This document shows positions 50,509 through 60,999 of a stretch of DNA of 64,000 nucleotides, piece by piece. The stretch lies in the NCBI GenBank assembly GCA_949152475.1, contig OX424563.1, positions 24,215,001-24,279,000 of the forward strand, given 5' to 3'. A program made the translations under genes and the position numbers. Positions within the stretch are counted from its first letter, which is position 1. Each line of letters starts with the position of its first letter. The stretch comes from Terebella lapidaria (Eukaryota; Annelida; Polychaeta; Terebellida; Terebellidae). The notes under the pieces were generated by a model. The model saw nothing but the letters and a program-made list of their open reading frames with translations, was not told the origin of the DNA and did not search any database.

Positions 50509-50786
50509 TTAATTGTAAATACATTCTAAAATAAATGTAATGAAATAAAATAATAAATTCGTGTGCCTCATACGTCGATAGTAAAATCAATTTAATTATC
50601 AAGCAAGAACGTCATACATGTACAGTGTCTCGAAATGCACGTGTCTCTTCATTTCATGGGGTGAACATACGAAAAGGTCATGATAAATTGTTTCTGCGGA
50701 CTGAGTGCATGGGCATTAAGGGCTGTCAATGCAAATTTTTTTGAAGTACCAATAAGTAAAAAAAATTCATTCACATTTGAGTAGTT

Positions 50787-51107
50787 TTAAGTTTCGAATG
50801 CCATAACTGTACCTCGTTTCTTGTAGTGTTGTGCATTTTCTAAAATTCGTTTTTCAACTCGTTTTATAAGCTTGAATATAGTTGTGTTTACAATATATTT
50901 GTAACGAGAATCTAGATTATTCCATAAGACTATATATGATGGTAATGTGGAATTTTGATGTTTCCGTTCTAAAACGGTTTTGAATGAGCTGCATGTGGCC
51001 AGCAGATCTGTGGCTTGAAGTAGAAGTTTATATTTTAGTGGGGATAACATGTTTAACGGATTTGTCGCTCTATCTGAGATAAAAATAATGTGATCGGTCC
51101 AAGTCAC
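50787..51107 (-). pseudogene. LINE reverse transcriptase C-terminal fragment
   Basis: A 106-codon minus frame begins TWTDHIIFISDRATNPLNML, followed by SPLKYKL and later LPSYIVLWNNLDSRYKYI. This fits the thumb/connector of CR1/Jockey-type LINEs (usual pattern TW..HI..I...A...L..L..LK, then YG..VW.NL). The stretch between the two blocks is diverged and the rest of the element is missing. It is a dead fragment. Confidence 0.6.
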
Positions 51108-51183
51108 TCGAGAGTTGAGTAGGAGACCTATAGGTGTTGTTCAGTTTGTGCCAATTTGATCTCCAATCAACATCGGAGACAAT

Positions 51184-51758
51184 GTATACTCTGATTTTTC
51201 TAACTCGTTTACACTGTTTTTCTCTGATAATTTTGCGATGCTAAATGTTATCTTTCTATAACTTCGCATACTTCACTCAGGACTCAAACGGCAATTTTCT
51301 ACCAAATTTCAGACTTCTATTGCAAAAATTGAAGAAGTTGGCAATATACCCATATGTTAAATTTTAGGTGAAAACGGGATCTTGAGAATATGAGCATTTT
51401 CGAGGATTTAGTCTTATTTAAATCCACTAGGATTCGAAGTATTCTTGTAATTTGGGACGAGAAGACACATTGGGATGTATTCTACACAAACAAATTCATT
51501 TTGAAAGATTGCACGCACTGCTACAAAACCGAGCAATTGCACAAAACTGTGTGCGGACTCAAAATAATTGACAGGGCTAAATTTAACATTGAGGTAGATT
51601 GCCAACTTTTCCAATTTTCGCGATAGAAGTCTGAAATTTGATGCATAATTGCCGTTTAACTCCCAAATGAAGTATGCAAAATTATAGAATTATACCATTC
51701 AGCATCGCAAAAATATCAGAGAAAAACAGTGTAAACGAGTTTAAAAAATCAGAGTATA
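51184..51758. mobile_element. Foldback MITE with ~165-bp arms
   Basis: Left arm 51184-51350 and right arm 51593-51758 are inverted copies. Both read, outward to inward, gtatactctgattttt, ctcgtttacactgttttt, ttttgcgatgct, aaacggcaatt, aaatttcagacttctat and agttggcaat. The ~240-bp loop holds an open frame in each direction with no recognised content. Confidence 0.85.
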
Positions 51759-51829
51759 TTTGGTGAAGATTTCCGAGATATATACCAAATTAGTTGAATT
51801 GGTAAGGTATTGCTGCTAGTTGCATATGA

Positions 51830-52450
51830 ATGTTACCGTTGTCGAGCTAAATAATCTCAATTGCCCTTCACCGTTGTGACGGGTCAATAACTCGGTTGAT
51901 TTATCATTTCATAAGATTGTGCACACTACAGCACGGAGAGGAACAATAATATTGCCATTTCCACTCTCAGAGTAAATCTCGGTTGGTTTTTCTGTGTCTT
52001 TAGCAATATTTAGGTGGAAATACATGTAATAGTAAATGTGAAATTTATATGAACATGCAAGCTATTACATGTGATTTTGTTGTTAGTATAATGCTTGTTT
52101 ATATAGGTGTATTAATTATTACATGTAGGCCTATTTATCACACATTTGATGTTACCAATCAATGCGACACATCAAATCGCGAATGAAAAAAAGCAGTTCT
52201 CGTGCTTGACTTCTGTTTTTTGAGTTCCAAGGAATCAGATTATTTAATAATTGATTGCGTGGTATTAAATAATTTCTACCACGCAATTATTTTAATTATA
52301 ATATAACACAATTGAAGTGCTATGTAAAACCTAAATCGAGAATTTCCTTGTTCTACAATTTCCTTGCTGGCACAGCGTAATGATGTGTAATGACACCACC
52401 GTACTAAAGTATATGTTACACTACTCGAGCATTTCTGATTCATTTTTCAC
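51830..52450 (+). promoter_or_regulatory. Distal 5' block of gene 2, duplicated before gene 3
   Basis: Blocks shared in order with 55735-56250 include tcaataactcggttg, ataagattgtgcacact, gtaaatctc, aatgtgaaatttata and tttataggtg. The duplicated unit therefore includes more than 1.2 kb of 5' flank. A small stem (ttgcgtggta/taccacgcaa, about 52254-52286) is found only here. Confidence 0.7.
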
Positions 52451-52929
52451 ATTCCATTGCAGTTACAATAACTGAATGAGAAAGCATGAGCTTATATCAA
52501 CAGGTTTAGTTGCCTCAGCTCATGGCGTAGGGATGGCTATAGTCAATGATATGGGAGAGAACCCGAGAACCTGGCAGAAACCCACTTGCCAAATGTGTGA
52601 CCATATCCATTGAATCAGCCCAGATACGAGTTTTGATTCATTTCAGCGATAACGACGATTTTCAGGCCAACGAATACAACTGATGAAATTCATTATTCCC
52701 AAGAAGTAAACACGCAAGTACATCAAAGCCTCAAATACACGAGGACACACTCCCAGGTGGAGACTTACATATGTAACTAGGGGCAACGTAATGTCTTCCA
52801 ATCGATTTTCAAAAAAATAAACAGTTAAGATTAGCTTGAACAAATGTGACCTCAAAGTATGCCGACTAATTAAAGTTCGTTTAATACCAGGCAACACGTG
52901 ACAACTGACCGTTGGTTTTGTACAATAGT

Positions 52930-53057
52930 TTCCAAAGTAATTACGTGAACACATGTGCTCTGACGTGACTAATGGTGTATCGAAAATTGCTCAATTGATA
53001 TCAAGTCAAATATAATCTGCCGGTATGAAATTTAAGGCACGAACTTGTATATAAAAG
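52930..53057 (+). promoter_or_regulatory. Gene 2 core promoter
   Basis: TATA box TATATAAAAG at 53048-53057, 86-95 bp before the ATG. Upstream at about 52936-52949 is agtaattacgtgaa, also present before gene 3. The stretch between them (ggtatgaaatttaaggcacg) is conserved with gene 3 too. Confidence 0.7.
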
Positions 53058-53142
53058 ACGTGCATTTGGTTTCACGCAAGTAAGGAAAAAATTTTGCACG
53101 AGGGAATTGTGGTTCAATGAAGAACAAATATTGTCGAACAAA

Positions 53143-55257
53143 ATGTCGACCCGGATAACGTTCAGCCAACTTCTCCTTCTGATCTGCGTCTCCACTGTGT
53201 ACTGTGGTAAGTTCCTTCTTTAAAATTTTTATACATCTGAATGTATAAAAAATGTTAAAGCAGCTGGATATTATGTTTTTGTATTATGTATTCAGTATTA
53301 TTTAGTGTGAATTTAAAGAACTACACCCAAAATAATCCGAATGCTCGTTACAGACAAGGTCAACCTAGGTTCTCGGTGGGTTCATCATCTGTGAGGCCTA
53401 AAGCATTTAAGAGCACACACAAAATGACAATACATTAACTAACTGATTGGTTATATTATTGATAATATCTGCAAAGAATATATGTTGTTAATAATATAGC
53501 AAAGATTGGATGCTGGTTGTCCCATACAGAGTTTATGGAATTCAGAAGAGTGATATTATAGCTTCTCGGAATCCCGTAAACCCTGTATTGGACGACCAGC
53601 ATCCGATATTTGCTCTATTATTAACAACATATAATCCTTGCAGATATTATTAATTGGACTCCCCATCATCCAATAATTGTACAACATGAATTTGGCATTT
53701 GGCAACATGAATTTTGGATGTTCAGATTCTCTTCCGTGTGGAATTATAGGTAACTCTATTCGAAAATACCTAAAGTGGGTCATTTTTCACTATTCACTAT
53801 AATCAATTTTCAAGAAGAACGACGAGAGAGATCCCTCGAAATTTATGAACTGCACCTGTGATCAATTTGAATCAATTGTGAATCAAATTGAAAGAACTAA
53901 AAAAGGATACATGCTATATTTTTTGTCATAAGTCAAATGAGTCTGTGTATTCGTTATATGAGTCTATTATAGAAATTTCATGAAAAGTACGCAAAATCCT
54001 CGAATATTGAAAGATACGGATGCCTGTAGTAAGAAAGTTAGCATGAAGATGCCTGTTTTGTTGTATTTTGTTCATCGCCACTTCAAACTCAACAATTTCT
54101 CATGTAGCTAAATTTGCAGATTGCCCAGAGTTGGATGTCATTGGTGCAGAGTTCGAACCCGTTATCAATGGCCGCTACCACGCAATCAACACGACGGATA
54201 TACCCGATAAGTGCGGAGGACCGAAAGTTGTGTACAAGCACGCCACAGGCTACTACCTGTACTCCTCCGACGAAGATTCCTACTGGTACATCGGTGACGC
54301 CTACGTCTGTGACGGACAGGACATCATTCAGTACGCCCGAGCTATTTCCGAGGGTGGGAATCCAGAGGATGCGGGACCGTGGGAAGAATGGTTCAACTTA
54401 GGCTGGCAAAGTAATGAAAACATGGACGCTGTCTGTTACACAGGTGAGGCAGAACAAGTCCGGATTTCTACCCTAGTAAGTATTGTTTCAAGGTGTGACC
54501 ACGCCGTCTGACCAACACCATGTGAGTCTTAGAATGTTCCTACAACGATTTTAATGTACAATGTTGGAACTGAGCAAAATAACTCCTCAAATCTTGTGAA
54601 ATATATATTCTCGTGTTACGAACTCGGCAGGATTTGGTGAAATGAATTCCCCTAATATTTCGAAATATTTTTTTAGTTTTTCTCAATGAATCCCAGTCCC
54701 TACCTCTCAAGATCACCTCGGGTCTGAGGCAATAGAATGGGCTTGCCATTGTCGACCGTCCGTCGTCCGCATTTTATCGTTAGTTATCATGCTCGAATTA
54801 TTGATACTTTTTTTTTCAAAAAAGGTAAAAGTCTCAGAATAAGTATATGCAGGTTAAAGTGTATCAATAGGCCTCTGCAAGAAAACTTGACCTCAAACGA
54901 TTGATGATTCGCTGATAAAACAATAGTGGTTAGAGGCAGACCTTTGGTAACATTGAAATCGATTGGATGTCTCACCCGCAAGGCTTAAATCGTCGTCAGG
55001 GGACAAAAAGCTTCCAGACGGTATCTAGCACTGACACCAACATTCGGAATGGCGTTGTGATCATCTGTCGAGCTATATATTCATCTTATAACTCAACATT
55101 TGTTCTACATGATTTGACTACAATTTGCTCCTTTAATTCAGAATAACAACCTTGTTCTATTACAGCGCCAGAAGACGATCCAAGGAACAGTGCTACCCTC
55201 GCGTGGACAACTGGTGCTATCTTGATGTTGCTGACGTTACCGGTACTTCTCTACTAG
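53143..55257 (+). CDS. Gene 2: small secreted, probably GPI-anchored four-cysteine protein
   Basis: Exons 53143-53206, 54120-54443 and 55166-55257, all phase 1 with GT-AG borders, encode about 159 residues. ATG 53143 starts a clean signal peptide (MSTRITFSQLLLLICVSTVYC). An alternative acceptor 12 bp upstream (54108) would add four residues in frame. The mature domain runs CPELDVIG, VINGRYHAI, PDKCGG, VVYKHATGYYLYSS, YWYIGDAYVCDG, IIQYARA, GPWEEWFNLGWQ, MDAVCY. It has four cysteines and is very rich in Tyr and Trp. Exon 3 gives NSATLAWTTG and a hydrophobic tail ILMLLTLPVLLY at the very end, a GPI-signal shape. It is a close paralogue of gene 1, and intron 2 is alignable between them. The function is unknown; cell-surface or secreted recognition is inference. 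Confidence 0.83.
53461..53650. mobile_element. Small foldback MITE in intron 1 of gene 2
   Basis: Arms 53461-53540 and 53570-53650 are inverted copies: gataatatctgcaa, atatgttgttaataat, ttggatgctggt and acagagtttatgg against their complements. The loop is about 30 bp. No gene. Confidence 0.85.
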
Positions 55258-55269
55258 TGCAAACTGAGT

Positions 55270-55734
55270 GATTCTGGCGAAAGATGATAAAACAACCAGA
55301 CCTTCTCGGATACTCCAAAAAGCTTATTGGTTTAAAATCAGCGTTAAAAATGCTTCCACGTACAAAGAAAACATTTAATGCGCACTTGTATTCACAAGTA
55401 CGTCTAATTTACGAACAGGACCTTTATATGGTCACACTCTCTTGGTGCATGATTTTTTGCTGTATGTAAATTGTTATTTTTTAAATGTAGGGCATATTTT
55501 TTTACTTGTTGAGTCATTGTGTACTTTGGTGGTTTTCTCGTTATTTAGTAGTATTTTTTCACTTGTTAGGTCATTTTGTACATTGGAGTTTTTTTTTCGT
55601 ACTTTGGGAGTATTTTGCTCATTTGGAGAAACGTTTTGTACTTCAAGGGTGATTTTGGGTGTTTTATAACAGGATTTCCACTAAGGGTTTCATTTTTACG
55701 CAATCTGTTATATTGTTGCCTCGTTTCATATAAA
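55270..55734. other. Gene 2 3' flank, T-rich
   Basis: A T-rich stretch with loosely repeated phrases of the form ttgtactt..gagttttt between 55495 and 55660. The open frames here reflect low complexity. No certain polyadenylation signal. Confidence 0.4.
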
Positions 55735-56250
55735 TGTGACTGTGTTCGAGGTAAATAATCTCCCTCACCCATCATCGTTGTAGCAGTCAATAACTCGGTT
55801 GTTCCATCATATTGATAAGATTGTGCACACTGATACACGTAAAGGAACACTTGTCATCTCTCAGCGTAAATCTCCGTGGGTCTTTCAGTTTATGCTTCAA
55901 ATAATTCGGTGGAAATTCAAACAAAATAAAATGTGAAATTTATAAGGAGACTGTATACATTACACATGATTTGTTATTTAGGAATGATGTTCGCTTTTAT
56001 AGGTGCCTATTTGTCTTGTACACATTTGGTGTCACGAATCAATGTGACATATCAAATTATAAATAAAAAATAAATAGTTCTCGTGTCATGACTTTTGTAT
56101 TTTTAATTTTCCAATGTCACATTGATTATGTAATTATTATAATATACCGGTAACAAAATCGAACAGCTTTGTGAACCGGACAAATTTAAAGTGCACAATT
56201 TTGATAACTTGCTGGTCAAAAATTTCTGATTCATTTTTACATTTAATTTT
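55735..56250 (+). promoter_or_regulatory. Distal 5' block of gene 3, paralogue of 51830-52450
   Basis: Same ordered blocks as upstream of gene 2, with small indels. The offset is about 3.9 kb here and 3.64 kb at the start codons, reflecting insertions such as the extra sequence at 52450-52900. Confidence 0.68.
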
Positions 56251-56577
56251 TTATAAATATTTGATGAAGGGGCACGAGGGGTTATTTTAAATCCTTGGTG
56301 TTAAAGAAGCTCAGATACGAAATATGATTTATCTGAACAATATCAACGATTCTGATGAAATGTAGACACATTCTCATGGCGGAGGCTTATAAGTCTAGGA
56401 CGAGATCTTCGAGTGATCTACAGTTCAAATTTGGCTTGAAATAATGGGACCTCAAGGCGACGAAGTATGCTGACCAATTACATTCCATAGACTCGCATAC
56501 AATACGTGACAACCAACCGGTGTGGTGTTATCATTGAAATCACTCGCATAGACGAAGTCATTACTAAAAAGTTGTAT

Positions 56578-56722
56578 AGTAATTACGTGAAAGTATTGCA
56601 TCACGCCCTTAAATCAATATTTTTTTTTTTATAGATCTCGCGTGCTATCAAGATATCGAGTGCGATCGAGTCAAATGTTATCTGTGGATATTGAATTTAA
56701 TGCACGGACTGGTATATTAAAG
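56578..56722 (+). promoter_or_regulatory. Gene 3 core promoter
   Basis: TATA-like TATATTAAAG at 56713-56722, 64-73 bp before the ATG. The conserved agtaattacgtgaa lies at 56579-56592 and gaatttaatgcacgg at about 56693-56707, all matching gene 2. A poly-T tract (about 56621-56632) is unique to this copy. Confidence 0.65.
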
Positions 56723-57599
56723 GGTACATTCGGTAACTTCACACCAGTAAAGGAGATCTAAGTAGAACGAGTATCGCCGAACAAAATGCTTTTCCGGATA
56801 AAGTTCAGCCACCTGTTCTTTATGATCTGTATCTCGGCTGTAAACAGTGGTAAGTTAAACTTTAATATTTTTTTTATAAACTCAAATGTCAAAGCTCTAC
56901 CGAGGCACTAATCCCAAATTCCTCCGATGTGTTGAAATTCGAAACTGATCCGATTCCTTAGTACACTATCATTGACATGTCATTGCGGATCCAAAAACAT
57001 GATTTTTTTTACAATATTAACACTAAAAAGCTGAATTTCTAAATTAACATGGTGAGATTATATGATCAAATTTACTCACGCAGGATGCCGAGATCTAATG
57101 ATCAGCCAAGCTTTCTACAATCCGCAGATAAACGGCTACTACACTGAGATTAATGTCCAGCCTGATCCAGACAACTGTGGTACAGAGGTATTCGAGCAGA
57201 CGAGTGGTCCACAGAGAAGGGTATGACTTCTTCAGTTCTGCGCCAGAGTACATTGACCATTGGGTGGAATGGCAGGGTAGCTATGGCTGGTCATCATGGG
57301 ACAGCGACATGGACGTCGATTGCTCATACAGTGGTAAATACATACTCATCAACTTTCAAAATACAAGTGTAATTTGAAACCACGCTTTCAAAATAGGGAA
57401 TCAAGGCATTTCAGGTTTCAGACTACATATTATATCAGATAATATTATTATATTCTGGTAGGCATACCCCCTGGTTACTATGACGACGATGATGACGACC
57501 TGTCTGCATGGGCTATAGTTGGGATAGTGATGGGCTGTGTGGTGGCTCTCGTCCTGATAATAACACTGGTTATTTGTCTCCTCATGCCCAAGGCACAGG

Positions 57600-58849
57600 T
57601 ACGACTTATCAAAAGATGATGAGCCTTTCTCAGTTCATATTCAAGTAGTTCATATTGACGTATGTTCATTCAAGAGTTTGTATTGAAGTATGTTTTTCTT
57701 TAATTCGTTCAGTTAACGTTTTATTACCTAGTCAAATGATTTCAAATACATTTACAAATTAACGTACAATGTGTAGATCAACGGCTTACTCAGGGACATT
57801 TCCTTGGAAGCCGACGTGGGCACCCAAAATACTGTTAACGTGAATATGTCTCATGATCATGACAAAACATGTTTGCATCAACACCGAGGACAAACATCAG
57901 CCTATTTTATATTTTACCCAATAATTGGTTGAATACTTGGCCTGGATACATGTGTAAGTATCAATCTATTACCACCAATACAGTGAAATTTTAATGATGA
58001 CAATAACAAACGAAAAATACAATATTTTGCAATAGAAACAAAGCCCGACCAAATAGTTTATCCAAAGACACACTGGCGTCATCAGGGGCAGACAGTGTGT
58101 TAAATGTAGTTGTTTCTACTGTACACCTGATGTGTGTTTCACAGGATTTGTATTTTCAAGGGAATTAAAACCGCGAACAAAGTGTCAGATATTGAAGGAA
58201 ACATTCGGTTTACGTTCAATTTCATACTAGAGAAACCACCACAAATAATAAATTCTACCATGAAATATGGTGGTGAATACTGATGAAAATATTATATAGT
58301 TCACTCCGTTCATCAGGCATTATGTTTGATAGCAATATTTTTGGTTTATTATGAGTGTGTTAAACGATACAAATATAATATACTCATTACTTTGGATATA
58401 TAATGAAACAAACGTACATGTAATACTTCTGAACAGTTTCCTGAAAACATTGCGTAACCATAGACCAAGTACTTAGGTCTATGGTACGTGTCTGAACACA
58501 GGTGAAACGTCTGCATATGTTCAAGTAATTAGTTTTGGACACTGGTAAGAGCCTGTTCTATAAAATGTTTTGCACTTATTGATCTCGAAATCACCGCAAC
58601 GACTATTCACTGTGATACTTGACCTCCTATAAGTGTCTGACAGTTGACTACGGACATACTGGACTACGGCACGGCGTAAAGTCAGAGAATGAGGTGATGA
58701 ATTATCCTGACATTATGGTGATGAATTATATTCCAAAATAAATCGAGTGGTTTTGTTTCGTTTGTAGATTCTAAAACTGGCTATCAACTGGCTCTATAAC
58801 ATCCAGAATTAACCAAAAATTTTTCAACTAAAAAGTTATTATCCTCGCC
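57600..58849. other. Gene 3 intron 3, first part
   Basis: AT-rich intron sequence after the donor at 57599. No exon, repeat family or RNA gene is recognised. Confidence 0.45.
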
Positions 58850-60073
58850 CCGATAGAGGGAGAGGGTATTGCATTTGGGTCTGTCCGTCTGTTTGTCTGT
58901 CTATCTGTCCGCGCGCATAACACGAAAACAAATTCAAACTTTTGGAGATGAAGCGGTATAGCAGTGGCTCCTCAAATTTGGTTGGAATCGGATAAAAACG
59001 GTTGCCATGGCAACGGAAAACGTGAAAATCACATAAATGTCTATAACTCCGGTTCTACTTGATATTAATTTTTCCAACTATTATTGTATTATTCTTTGGC
59101 CAATTCCGGATCGTATGGTGTATGGCCGATGGTCGTACGACTACAATTCTCCATTATCGCCCGATGTCGAAAAATTGGGGGTTCACGATTTCCGTTATTT
59201 TTTACCAACGACTTTTCAGTGCAAAATAGTGCGCTTCTAAATCAGAGACAAACGGCCTGAAAGTTATAGGACTGAAGCTCTACGGTAGTGGCTCGGTCTC
59301 CCTCATATTTTGACAAAATCGAATATAAACTGTAATGGCAACGGAAAAAGTGAAAATCACATAATAAGTTATAACTCCGGTCCTACTTGATATTAATTTT
59401 TCCAACTATTTTTGTATTTTTCTTTGGCCAATTCCGGATCGTATGGTCTACGGCCGGTGGTCGTACGACTAAATTCTCCATTATCTCCCAATGTCGAAAA
59501 GTTGAGGGTTCACGATTTCGGTTATTTCGGTTATTTCGGTTATCTGCGCTCAATGACAAACGGATCTATCATTCTAAAATTTATAGGACTGAAGCGCAAT
59601 TGTAGTGGCTCGGTCTTCTCCAAATTTTACCAAAATTGAATAATAATGTTCGTCATGGCAACGGAAAAAGTGAAAATCACATAATTAACTTTAACTCTGG
59701 TTCTACTTGATATTAATTCGCCATTCTCGCCCGATGTCGAAAAATTAGGGGTCACGATTCTACTCTTAAGTGTTCTGACACTCAAGGCCATATATTGTGA
59801 AGCTAGCTTCCATTCGTTTTAACCCATTTTCATTCAGGAGATGTGGCTGGATGATAGAAACAATACTCTGAAATTTTACAGCTCAATATTGAACGACGAG
59901 GTCAATGTCAGATAAAAGATAAAAATCGAAAAGGTGCACATGTGGGGCAGGAAATTGCCATATGTGGGGCAGGAAATGCTCACTCTTTCCGGAACACCTA
60001 TTGTCCAGGTAGAAAACGTAAGGGTCATCAACTATATATTTTTAGTAAAACTAAATCTGGAAGGGCGAGGGTC
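58850..60073 (-). mobile_element. CTCGCCC-family element, copy 4, with nested RT-element tail
   Basis: Begins cctcgccccgatagaggg (58852) and ends aatctggaagggcgagggt (about 60073), opposite in sense to copies 1 and 3. It holds three ~350-bp blocks with gccatggcaacgg, gaaaatcacataat, ttggccaattccggatcgta and gtcgtacgac; a full GGTTGCCATGGCAAC lies at about 58999. Bases 59940-59999 are a piece of the RT-element 3' tail, partly duplicated (gtggggcaggaaat twice). It lies in intron 3 of gene 3 and ends about 90 bp before the last exon. Confidence 0.72.
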
Positions 60074-60370
60074 TGCAATCTCTGATTGTCTCGTTCATCT
60101 TGAGACAACGTGAAACAAATGTATATTGTACCAGCCAAGCTAATTATTATATTTCCACTCCAGAAACCTACAAAAAACGGAACGGTCGGCGTTGCTATGG
60201 CCTCCACCCCTGCAGTTGCCGCGGCAACCGGTGCCACCGCAGGTGTCTACCACACATCTGGCAATGTACAGTTCGGACCTGAATACGGAAACCCCCTCTA
60301 CACCGCTGGGGACCCAGAAAAGGGAGCGGCACCCCCAGGCTACCAGTATCCACAAGGTCCACCCAGCTAA

Positions 60371-60990
60371 CTCGACTCTATGGGCGGGGCGGGGACCATA
60401 GGTGGTGGGACGGGGACCCGAGGGGCAGGGGTGGTCACGCCTCCAGTCAGCTACATCCAGGCAACATAATACCGAACGTCAAACAGGAACAATAATTGCA
60501 GACATGTTCCGTATTACAACTTCCAAGTGGAGACGTTCGCGTACTTTATTTACATTGGCCCGAAAGCTACACTTACTTAGCTTCTTCGATTGCGTAGGGT
60601 GAAGGGATTAATTAATTTGAATTTAAATACATTCTGAATCAATGAAAACCCTGGGTTTTTTCATTACTTCGGCATCTGTGTATTACATTATTTATGCATT
60701 TGTACCATGTACTGTTTTCTGTATATTATGTGCTGCGATTTACGTGCGATTGATATATTCGTTGCAAATTTCCGTGGTTTCCTCCGATTGTGGCAAGGAC
60801 TGTGTTTTGTTGTAATGGAAAAAAAGTTATATCAATTAAGTTTGAACTAGCTACTAATAATCTCAGTGAACTCTAGTGTGTAATTGAGCTGCTAGACTAT
60901 CACACAATATTTTATCTCCGTACACACAGCATGTGACAATCAAACCCGGATGGAAACCACCCTAAAGCAACTGCATTCGCATACAGTCAA
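60371..60990 (+). other. Gene 3 3' UTR and flank
   Basis: Just after the stop is a G-rich stretch (ggcggggcgggg, gtggtgggacgggg). The sequence then turns AT-rich. No canonical AATAAA is seen within 300 bp; a variant signal may be used. Nothing else recognised. Confidence 0.45.
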
Positions 60991-60999
60991 TATTTTTAA

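Larger units (their letters stand above)
56786..60370 (+). pseudogene. Gene 3: transmembrane paralogue with PPxY tail, ectodomain frameshifted
   Basis: Exons 56786-56849 (signal peptide MLFRIKFSHLFFMICISAVNS), 57084-57333, 57462-57598 and 60164-60370, with GT-AG borders; the first three junctions match the phases of genes 1 and 2. Exon 2 begins like them (CRDLMIS, INGYYTEI, PDNCG) but then hits TGA at about 57223. The matching continuation (EYIDHWVEWQGSYGW, then MDVDC) is in the +1 frame, so a one-base insertion or two-base loss lies at about 57205-57225. The GYYLY..YWYIGD..CDG centre and third cysteine are missing at the same spot. Exon 3 codes an acidic stalk (YYDDDDDD) and one transmembrane helix (AIVGIVMGCVVALVLIITLV). 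Exon 4 codes an Ala/Gly/Pro-rich cytoplasmic tail ending PPGYQYPQGPPS, with a PPxY WW-domain ligand, as in Shisa-like proteins. It may be a pseudogene, or the shift may be a sequencing error. Confidence 0.7.

Noticed and set aside
52246..52292. Small stem TTGCGTGGTA/TACCACGCAA as an RNA gene
   Set aside because: Short stem in AT-rich DNA with no family resemblance; not conserved in the paralogous block before gene 3.
57187..57213. A 27-bp GT...AG stretch in gene 3 exon 2 as a mini-intron that would explain the frameshift
   Set aside because: Too short to splice, and being a multiple of three it would not restore the frame.
60028..60355. Minus-strand and other-frame open segments over the last exon of gene 3
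   Set aside because: Shadows of the exon coding the Ala/Gly/Pro-rich cytoplasmic tail.
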